Source of the DNA: an uncultured Flavobacteriales bacterium
GTDB lineage: Bacteria; Bacteroidota; Bacteroidia; Palsa-965
Length of the DNA stretch: 11,608 nucleotides
Assembly: GCA_946478675.1 (NCBI GenBank)
Contig: CAMLEF010000123.1
Coordinates: 1 to 11,608, forward strand
Direction: 5' to 3'
Shown here: one piece after another, positions 5,993-11,608 of the stretch
Layout: every line of letters begins with the position of its first letter
Position numbering within the stretch: the stretch's first letter is position 1
Position numbers and translations under genes: made by a program
The notes under the pieces: model-generated
The model's database searches: none
The model's input: the letters and a program-made list of their open reading frames with translations, nothing else
Told to the model about the DNA's origin: nothing

Positions 5993-8890
5993 TTAATGCG
6001 AGATCACCATTTTGCGTGTGACGAGACGATCGCCGGAGAGGAGCTGCACGAAATAAATGCCTTCGGAAAGTTCGGAAGCATCGATGCGCTCGATGTATTC
6101 GCCGGGCTGCTTTTCTCCTTCGGAAACCAGTCGTACGAGGCGGCCGGACGCGTCGACAATGCGCAGCTCCGTTTTCGCCGTTTCACCAACGCTGTAATGA
6201 ATTTCCGTCATGCCCGAAGTCGGGTTCGGGAACAGGTTGAAGATCGCGTCGTTGAGGCTCGTGTTGTCGACTGAATTCAGCGGAAGGTTGTTGTACATCG
6301 TCTGTGCGTCCACCGCGCTGTTCTGGAGATCGGAAAGATCGTCACCTGCAATGAGCGCGAAAGCTACTTTCACCGAATCGCCGGAAGTTACGGTGAACGG
6401 TCCGGAGCTCACGACATCACAAACGTCGTTGCCGGTTCCGCTTCCGCCCGCCTGCTGACGGTTGGTCGAGAGCACGGTGTATTTCTGCGCCGTGGAGAAA
6501 CCGTTCGTGATGTCGACACCACCGCCGCCACCGGCAAGGTTATCGATCGCGTAGTGATTCACCGGCGCCGTGTTCGTGAGCAGCTTGATGCCGCAGTATT
6601 TTCCGCCGGCGTTCGTGCAGTACGCGTAACCCATTTTGTTCGCCGCATCAAAATCGGCTTTGTTGTTGCCGTACGTTGCCGCGTCGATATCCCAGTCGGA
6701 GAAAATGCCGGCATACACGTTGTTCAGCGTGCTCGCTCCGGTATTCTTGATCACGTATTCGACGATCACGTATTTGCGATGACCTGCCGCCGTCCATGCA
6801 TACGCTTTGTGATGAACGGACACCGGGAGCGGCGTGGAAGAAACGTTATCGCGGAACGTACCGTCGACATCGAAATCCGACATCGGCGCGGTCATCACGC
6901 GATGTACTGCTACCTGCGAGCCGAAATCCGCATCGGTGTTGCCGGCCGTTGCGCCACGCACCATGTCGTTCACGATGGAAGACGAGGAACCGATCATGAG
7001 GCTCGACTCGTACATCAGCGTTCCGGAGTTCATGTAATCGAAACCGAGGCCCTGCAGCTGGTTCGGCTGGTTGTAACCGATCAGGCCTTTGCTGGTGATC
7101 GTGGTCCAGACGTCGTTCACCGTAATGTTGATGTAGTCGACGTTCACCGTCATGCTGAAATACTGGTAAGCGGTGTAGGTGCCGTCATTCAGCGTGAGCT
7201 TGAAAATGATGTTGGCGTTCACCGGTGCTGCCGGAAGAATTTTCACCTGGAACGGATCCGCCGTATGCGTGGCAGTTCCCATCGTGCTGAGCGCGCCGAC
7301 ATTGGTAGAACCGTCGAGCACCGTAACGTACGTACCACCGGAAGCGACCGAAAGCGTTGCCGTCAGGTTCGTCGTTGCACCGAGATAATTGGTGAAGAGT
7401 CCGTCGATGCGAACGGTGTCACCGACTACGAACGTAAGGTCGTTATGATCGTCGTAGTTGATATTGGAATACAGTACCGACGGGCTGCTCGCATCGGTGA
7501 GCGCACGGTAAAGGTTCACGCGGCCGGTGCCGAGCTTGTTCGTGTAAGTCGACGAGCTGTTGGAAGAGAGCGAGTAGATGTTGTCGGCAGTGACTTTGAG
7601 TCGTTCGCCGGCCTGGAGTGCGTTGTAAGAGGGGAAATAGGAACGGACAATGGCAGCAGCGCCGGCGCAAACCGGGGAAGCCATCGAAGTGCCGCTCGAC
7701 TGCGTGTAGGAGTTGCTGGTCCAGGTCGCGTTCACGTTAACGCCGGGCGAGCAGATGTCGACCGTATAGTTGTAATCCGTGAAGCTGGCGTGCGCGTCGG
7801 TTGCGTCGGTTGCGGCAACGCTGAGCACTTTGTCGTAAGCAGCAGGATAAAACGCTTCGTCGATGCCGTTGTTACCGGCCGCAGCGACTACGAGAGCGTC
7901 GTTGTTGTTCGTTGCGTAATCAATGATCGTTTGGCCATACGAGCCGCCACCAGCGCCGCCCCACGAGCAGTTGATGACTTTGCAACCATGATCCGAAGCG
8001 TAAACGATACCGTCGTACGAAGCGATGAGCGCACCGGAAGCATCGGCGATCTTCACCGGGAGGAATTTGCAGTTATAGCCGGTTCCGCAAAGACCCGTAC
8101 TGTTGTTGCATTGCGCCGCCGCACAGCCGGACACGTGCACACCGTGCGCATTGCCCTGCCAGGTCGGATCGTTATCATTCATGCCGCAATCCCAGCCGCG
8201 GTAGTTGTCGATGTAACCGTCGCCGTCGTTATCGGTGCCGTCGATCGGGTCGGCGGTGTTGAGCGCGATCTGGTTGACGAGGTCGGTGTGCGTGGGCTCC
8301 GTGCCGGTATCAACGATGCCGATGACGACAGAAGCGCTGCCCGTGCTCACGTCCCAGCCGCTCTGTGAAGCGCCGGCCGCGTGAATCGTGTAGAGATGGT
8401 ACTGGCCGTTGTTGGTCGTGTTGTTGGCGGATTTCGGATCGTTCGGCGTGAGCGTGATCTTCGGGATGTAATGCGGCTCGACGTATTCGAAGAAACCGAG
8501 ATCGAACATTTTCGAAATCGCTTTATCGAGCGGCAACGCGCCGGTATAATGCACTTCGTAAATGAGCGAAAGATCGACCATGGGAGCGCCCCACTGGTTT
8601 ACTTTTTTCGAAGGCTGTTTGTGATTGGGATATTTCTTCTGCACATCGACCGCCCCGATCATCGCGAAGAAGTCGTTCAGCGCGGGAATAGCGATGTGTT
8701 CGTTCGTGCAAAGATTGCGGTACTCGGGAAGCACGTTAAACAGCATGGTGTTGGCCATGTATTCGTCCGGCTGCAGCGAACTCACAGGGGTGTGGTTCTG
8801 GTGCGGTCGGGCGGCTTCCGCGCTTGCAGTGCGTGCAAGAACGGGTGCAGCGAGGGCGCAGGCAATGGTAAACGTAAGGATCCGTTTCAT
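5993..8890 (-). CDS. Exported S8 (subtilisin-like) serine protease with T9SS type A sorting domain
   Basis: This 965-residue secreted protease has a signal peptide (MKRILTFTIACALAAPVLA) and an N-terminal region (about 35-145) resembling the inhibitor/propeptide of other subtilases. The catalytic domain (about 165-470) carries all active-site residues: Asp194 in GIVDTGTEPTH, His249 in HGVHVSG, oxyanion Asn340 in AAGNNG and Ser402 in SGTSMASP. Between Asp and His lies an acidic loop, D220-N-D-G-D-G-Y-I-D228, of the calcium-binding type. Residues about 480-600 look like a beta-sandwich, and about 600-880 form a further extracellular region with Gly/Asn-rich segments that I do not recognise. The last 80 residues, from LFPNPTSG (886) to LVTRKMVISH, are a T9SS type A sorting domain, so the protein is exported across the outer membrane and released or anchored, probably for protein degradation. 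A strong terminator follows. A -7-like CATCTTTG lies on the minus strand at 8963-8970, with weak support. Confidence 0.95.
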   Translation of the reverse strand: MKRILTFTIACALAAPVLARTASAEAARPHQNHTPVSSLQPDEYMANTMLFNVLPEYRNLCTNEHIAIPALNDFFAMIGAVDVQKKYPNHKQPSKKVNQWGAPMVDLSLIYEVHYTGALPLDKAISKMFDLGFFEYVEPHYIPKITLTPNDPKSANNTTNNGQYHLYTIHAAGASQSGWDVSTGSASVVIGIVDTGTEPTHTDLVNQIALNTADPIDGTDNDGDGYIDNYRGWDCGMNDNDPTWQGNAHGVHVSGCAAAQCNNSTGLCGTGYNCKFLPVKIADASGALIASYDGIVYASDHGCKVINCSWGGAGGGSYGQTIIDYATNNNDALVVAAAGNNGIDEAFYPAAYDKVLSVAATDATDAHASFTDYNYTVDICSPGVNVNATWTSNSYTQSSGTSMASPVCAGAAAIVRSYFPSYNALQAGERLKVTADNIYSLSSNSSSTYTNKLGTGRVNLYRALTDASSPSVLYSNINYDDHNDLTFVVGDTVRIDGLFTNYLGATTNLTATLSVASGGTYVTVLDGSTNVGALSTMGTATHTADPFQVKILPAAPVNANIIFKLTLNDGTYTAYQYFSMTVNVDYINITVNDVWTTITSKGLIGYNQPNQLQGLGFDYMNSGTLMYESSLMIGSSSSIVNDMVRGATAGNTDADFGSQVAVHRVMTAPMSDFDVDGTFRDNVSSTPLPVSVHHKAYAWTAAGHRKYVIVEYVIKNTGASTLNNVYAGIFSDWDIDAATYGNNKADFDAANKMGYAYCTNAGGKYCGIKLLTNTAPVNHYAIDNLAGGGGGVDITNGFSTAQKYTVLSTNRQQAGGSGTGNDVCDVVSSGPFTVTSGDSVKVAFALIAGDDLSDLQNSAVDAQTMYNNLPLNSVDNTSLNDAIFNLFPNPTSGMTEIHYSVGETAKTELRIVDASGRLVRLVSEGEKQPGEYIERIDASELSEGIYFVQLLSGDRLVTRKMVISH

Positions 8891-9040
8891 GGAAATTGTT
8901 CAGGTCAGGTTAATTGTTGTAGGTTGATGCGAAGCACGAATGTAGCGATAACAAACTGTAAATCAAAGATGCCAGTGGCGCGAAAATCAGACCTTTAAAG
9001 AAAAAAGAGACGAACGGTTTTTCCCTTGTAAAAAATCCGC

Positions 9041-9490
9041 TCAGGCCTGGTACGCGGGCAGCTCTTTCAGGAAAATATATCCCGCATTTTCATGATCGGT
9101 TTTGCAGCAGAAATGCCGCAGCCCGTTCGTCAGCAGGAACAGCTCCGCCCCTACCGAAAGATTGTAGCGCGCCGCCTGGTCGAACACCGCCTGCGAAATT
9201 TCCACGCCCGGTGCTTTGCATTCGACGACGAGAAACGGTTTTCCAGAACGATCGTACGTCACGATGTCGCAGCGTCTCGGCAAACCGTTTACCGTAATGC
9301 TTTTTTCCACGGCCATCAGCGAAAGCGGGTACTGCTTTTCTTCCGACAGCCAGCGCAACGCATGCTGCCGCACCCATTCTTCAGGCGTGAGCGCGACCCA
9401 GCGTTTGCGTGAAGGATCGAAGATCTCCGGCAGCCCGTTTTGTTCGCGCAGCCGGAAACGGTATTCCGGGAAGTTCAGTTTCGGGAACAT
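9041..9490 (-). CDS. HsdR-N-like (PD-(D/E)XK) stand-alone protein
   Basis: This 149-residue protein matches the small type I restriction HsdR N-terminal domain family that is common as a stand-alone gene in Bacteroidota. The nuclease-type core is visible: Asp75 in RRCDIVTYD, then VVECKAP with Glu90-x-Lys92, then a helix with Gln105, Arg108 and Tyr109 (DQAARYN). The N-terminal part (FPEYRFRLREQNGLPEIFDPSRKRW, then LTPEEWVRQH) is the usual family lead-in. I chose ATG 9488-9490 because the longer frame (to 9586) runs into the start of the divergent gene. No methylase or specificity subunit is nearby, so it is not part of a complete restriction system here; nuclease activity is plausible but unproven. 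The 55-bp gap to the divergent gene must hold both promoters; TAACTTTC on the minus strand is one mismatch from the -7 consensus. Confidence 0.87.
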   Translation of the reverse strand: MFPKLNFPEYRFRLREQNGLPEIFDPSRKRWVALTPEEWVRQHALRWLSEEKQYPLSLMAVEKSITVNGLPRRCDIVTYDRSGKPFLVVECKAPGVEISQAVFDQAARYNLSVGAELFLLTNGLRHFCCKTDHENAGYIFLKELPAYQA

Positions 9491-9545
9491 GATTTCGGAG
9501 GCGAAAGTTAGCGGTTTCGGCTTCTTCTTAACTTGCAGGATAATC

Positions 9546-10349
9546 ATGGAGCTCGACGAACAAACCTGTCCGCAATGCGGTGGCAACGCGCTGCGGCCTT
9601 CCGGTTATCGCACATTCAAATGTGATTTCTGCGGAACGGTGCTCAAAAAAGAAGAAGAGCCTTCCGAAACTCCGCCGAAAAATCCTGCGCATTATTCCGC
9701 ACCCGCTTCGACGAATTTCAGCAACACGCGACGGCGTTACGAAGAGGAGGAAGAAGACGAAGAAGAATCGAACAAGCTCAAAGGCATCATCGGCGCATTG
9801 GTAGTGGGAGCAATCGGATTGATTATCGTTCTGCTGCTTTCTTCCCACGAAAAACCTGCGCATGAAACGCCGGCTTTTATTCCTGTACTGCCGGAAATGC
9901 CGCAACCGGCGGAACCGTTTTTACCGAAGTTGCCTGTTGACACTACCGAGCTCCTCGAGCCGCACATCATGACGGTGAATGGCGCAGATGTTTTCATCAA
10001 CGGCAAAAGAACAAGCTCGCGCAAAATCAAAAAAGGACAGTCGCTGAAGATCGTGCTGCGCCAACCGAAAGGATTGATCACGTACGGCAACACAGTGTAT
10101 GTTTCAGCGTCCATCACCGTGCAGGATTTCGAAGGCAACACGCTGTACGAATTCCCGGATTATCACAACACCACAACGGACGGCGAGCGCGCTTCCAATT
10201 TCAGCAAGAGCTTCGCCTTCGAGCTGAAAGCCAACAACCGTTACGGCTTCTCTTCGGAGCACCGGAAATATCTCGTCATCTACCGCCTCACCGATGAGAA
10301 AGGCGACGGAGAAATTTACGGCCGCCTTCCGTTAACTTACACGCCCTGA
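9546..10349 (+). CDS. Zinc-ribbon single-pass membrane protein, function unknown
   Basis: I do not recognise a named family for this 267-residue protein. It begins with a zinc ribbon, CPQCGG (Cys8, Cys11) and CDFCG (Cys26, Cys29), in the likely cytoplasmic part. A Pro/Ser linker and a very acidic run (nine Glu/Asp, residues 66-74) follow, then one membrane segment (about 80-98, GIIGALVVGAIGLIIVLLL). A Pro-rich spacer (about 102-136) leads to a beta-rich C-terminal domain (about 140-267) containing DVFINGKRTSS, GQSLKIVLRQPKG and YVSASITVQDFEGNTLYEF. Inferred topology is N-in, C-out. The start ATG 9546 is chosen because the ribbon begins right after it; the frame stays open further upstream but runs through the divergent gene. 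It may be a sensor or a membrane-anchored scaffold, but nothing in the sequence shows this. Confidence 0.8.
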   Translation: MELDEQTCPQCGGNALRPSGYRTFKCDFCGTVLKKEEEPSETPPKNPAHYSAPASTNFSNTRRRYEEEEEDEEESNKLKGIIGALVVGAIGLIIVLLLSSHEKPAHETPAFIPVLPEMPQPAEPFLPKLPVDTTELLEPHIMTVNGADVFINGKRTSSRKIKKGQSLKIVLRQPKGLITYGNTVYVSASITVQDFEGNTLYEFPDYHNTTTDGERASNFSKSFAFELKANNRYGFSSEHRKYLVIYRLTDEKGDGEIYGRLPLTYTP

Positions 10350-10426
10350 TTAACACAACGGCAACGCAACGACGATTCATTCTGCGTAATTTTACCTCCC
10401 AATCGCTCCCGCTGAAACAACATCAC

Positions 10427-10486
10427 CCGCAACAACGCACCCCGAAACCCGAAACTCGAAACGTCGCAACACGCAACACCGCAACA
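10427..10486. repeat. C/A-rich heptad array upstream of amn
   Basis: CCCGAAA occurs at 10441-10447 and 10448-10454, CTCGAAA at 10455-10461, then CGCAACA at 10465-10471, 10472-10478 and 10480-10486. The register is 7 bases. Related CAACG words lie further upstream (10355-10372) and CGCAACAAC at 10429. The array ends 5 bases before the amn start codon. No complementary arm is seen in this 142-bp gap. A -7-like TAATTTTA at 10387-10394 would place the array in the amn leader. Confidence 0.8.
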
Positions 10487-10491
10487 TTTTT

Positions 10492-11262
10492 ATGAAAACC
10501 AAACAAGATATTGTCAGCAACTGGCTTCCGCGCTACACCGGAACGCCGCTCAGTGATTGGGGCGATTATGTGCTCCTGACGAATTTCAGCAATTACGTAC
10601 GCATGTTTGCCGAATGGAACGGCGTACCGGTGCGCGGCGAAGACCGCCCGATGCTCAATGCGCATGCCGGCGGAATTTCCATCATCAACTTCGGCATGGG
10701 CAGCCCGACCGCGGCGACGGTGATGGACCTGCTCAGCGCCATCAACCCGAAAGCCTGCTTGTTTCTCGGCAAATGCGGCGGGTTGAAAAAGAAAAACAAC
10801 ATCGGCGATCTCATTCTCCCGATTGCGGCGATCCGCGGCGAAGGAACGAGCAACGATTATTTTCCGCCCGAAGTTCCCGCGCTGCCGGCGTTCAGCCTGC
10901 AGAAAGCCATCTCGACGACGATCCGCAATCACCAGTGCGATTATTGGACGGGCACGGTGTACACCACCAACCGCCGCGTGTGGGAGCACGACGAAGAATT
11001 CAAAGAATACCTGCGCACCACCCGCGCGATGGCAATCGACATGGAAACCGCAACGATCTTTACTGTCGGTTTTCACAATGAAATTCCGACCGGCGCGCTG
11101 CTGCTCGTTTCCGATCAGCCGATGATTCCCGAGGGCGTGAAGACGGAAGAAAGCGATAAAAAAGTCACGCAGGATTACGTCACGCGCCAGTTACAGATCG
11201 GCGTCGACGCGCTGAAAGAGCTGATCAATAACGGGCTTACGGTAAAGCACCTGCAATTCTAA
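10492..11262 (+). CDS. amn: AMP nucleosidase, short Bacteroidota form
   Basis: The predicted reaction is hydrolysis of AMP to adenine and ribose 5-phosphate, in cytosolic purine turnover. At 256 residues it is the short form lacking the extra N-terminal domain of the about 480-residue E. coli enzyme, as usual in this phylum. Nucleoside-phosphorylase-fold motifs are in order: FGMGSPTA (67-74), FLGKCGG (91-97), RGEGTSNDY (115-123), AIDMETATIF (181-190; Glu185 in the ribose-binding Met-Glu pair) and LVSDQP (205-210; Asp208 as likely general acid). The start ATG 10492 follows directly after the C/A-rich heptad array. A nucleoside phosphorylase is the alternative, but the RGEGTSNDY and SDQPMIPEG segments fit AMP nucleosidase better. 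Nested inverted repeats follow 8 bases after the stop codon; no conventional terminator is apparent apart from these. Confidence 0.92.
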   Translation: MKTKQDIVSNWLPRYTGTPLSDWGDYVLLTNFSNYVRMFAEWNGVPVRGEDRPMLNAHAGGISIINFGMGSPTAATVMDLLSAINPKACLFLGKCGGLKKKNNIGDLILPIAAIRGEGTSNDYFPPEVPALPAFSLQKAISTTIRNHQCDYWTGTVYTTNRRVWEHDEEFKEYLRTTRAMAIDMETATIFTVGFHNEIPTGALLLVSDQPMIPEGVKTEESDKKVTQDYVTRQLQIGVDALKELINNGLTVKHLQF

Positions 11263-11270
11263 CGGGGGTG

Positions 11271-11507
11271 CGAATTACGAATCGTTACGAATTACGAATG
11301 GCGGTATGGCGGAATTTTGTAACGGGGATTTGTATGTATTCGTATAAACTGGCTGTGAGCTGAGTTTGTATCGTTTTAAAAAAAGTTCGGAGTTGAACGT
11401 TTCGGGTTCGGAGGTTGACTTCCTACTCCGAACGCAAAACTCCAAACGCCCAACTCATTCATTCGTAATTCGTTTTTCGCAAAAGATTCGTAATTCGTAA
11501 TTCCGTA
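11271..11507. repeat. Nested inverted heptad arrays after amn
   Basis: Outer left array: CGAATTA at 11271, CGAATCG at 11278, a 3-base insert, CGAATTA at 11288, CGAATGG at 11295. Outer right array: ATTCGTA at 11461, ATTCGTT at 11468, TTTCGCA at 11475, then ATTCGTA at 11486 and 11493. Perfect pairings are 11285-11299 with 11486-11500 (15 bp) and 11288-11300 with 11460-11472 (13 bp). Inside lies a second pair with different words: GTTCGGA at 11385 and 11406 (variants at 11392 and 11399) facing CTCCGAA at 11426, CGCAAAA at 11433, CTCCAAA at 11440 and CGCCCAA at 11447. The 8-bp match 11406-11413 with 11426-11433 closes a 12-base loop. Bases 11302-11384 between the left arms hold no recognised gene. 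Confidence 0.88.
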
Positions 11508-11521
11508 TTTTAGCCCCGCTT

Positions 11522-11608
11522 ATGCGCCCGTTATCCCGCTTTTTCGGTTTGGTTTTGTTGGCTGTTTCGCTGGCTTTTGCTTCGTGCAAACACGAGGTGT
11601 GTTCCGGC
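11522..11608 (+). CDS. Probable lipoprotein, N-terminal fragment
   Basis: Only 29 codons are visible before the right edge. They encode a basic start (MRPLSRF), a hydrophobic segment (FGLVLLAVSLAFA) and a cysteine at residue 22 in FASCK, which looks like a lipoprotein signal peptide with a slightly non-canonical lipobox (Phe at -3). The protein is expected to be lipidated and carried to an outer layer; its function is unknown. TATTTTAG at 11506-11513, one mismatch from the -7 consensus, lies too close to the ATG to leave more than a near-zero leader. Confidence 0.68.
   Translation, partial: MRPLSRFFGLVLLAVSLAFASCKHEVCSG

Noticed and set aside
6554..8368. Open frame of 604 codons on the plus strand
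   Set aside because: It lies entirely antisense to the S8 protease, whose catalytic motifs and sorting domain are intact; the translation is Arg/Val-rich, as expected for a shadow frame in GC-biased coding DNA.
9001..9040. Terminator after the HsdR-N-like gene
   Set aside because: Only a weak AT-rich stem with a bulge can be drawn (GG-T5 facing A6-TCC); it is not better than expected for AT-rich sequence.
9216..9545. Upstream extension of the zinc-ribbon membrane protein
   Set aside because: It runs antisense through the HsdR-N-like gene; the zinc ribbon starts immediately after ATG 9546.
11271..11507. CRISPR array
   Set aside because: The repeated words are only 7 bases, contiguous, degenerate and face each other in inverted orientation; there are no unique spacers and no cas genes.

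Overview
The window looks like chromosomal DNA of a GC-moderate member of the Bacteroidota, probably a Flavobacteriia/Chitinophagia-type lineage. The signs are: a secreted subtilase ending in a type IX secretion (T9SS) type A sorting domain, a DUF5606 protein (a family restricted to this phylum), the short Bacteroidota form of AMP nucleosidase, no obvious Shine-Dalgarno sequences, and promoter-like boxes resembling the Bacteroidota -7 consensus TAnnTTTG. No rRNA, tRNA, IS element or CRISPR array was seen.

Layout from left to right. (1) 1-663, minus: start of a secreted nidogen-like (NIDO) domain protein, cut off by the window edge. (2) 1024-2917, plus: a MATE efflux transporter followed by a small antitoxin-like gene and a ParE/RelE-like toxin, each junction showing a 4-base ATGA overlap. 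(3) 2920-5814, minus: DUF5606 protein, M3 family oligoendopeptidase, then a DinB-like protein; the last converges on the toxin with only 2 bases between stop codons. (4) 5993-8890, minus: large exported S8 serine protease with T9SS signal, followed by a strong hairpin terminator. (5) 9041-9490 (minus) and 9546-10349 (plus): a divergent pair, a stand-alone HsdR-N/PD-(D/E)XK-like protein and a zinc-ribbon single-pass membrane protein of unknown function. (6) 10492-11262, plus: AMP nucleosidase. (7) 11522-end, plus: start of a probable lipoprotein.

Most of the genes are ordinary housekeeping or surface functions. The striking part is the intergenic DNA. Four gaps carry arrays of short degenerate words, and most of them face a second array made of the reverse-complement words. 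The words differ from gap to gap (GGTTGGTTA-like, CAGTTTG/CAGACTG, CCCGAAA/CGCAACA, CGAATTA/ATTCGTA, GTTCGGA/CTCCGAA), but in all except the first the register is 7 nt. So these are not copies of one element; they share an architecture, namely heptad word arrays in inverted orientation. They run right up to stop and start codons. This is the best candidate for something undescribed here.
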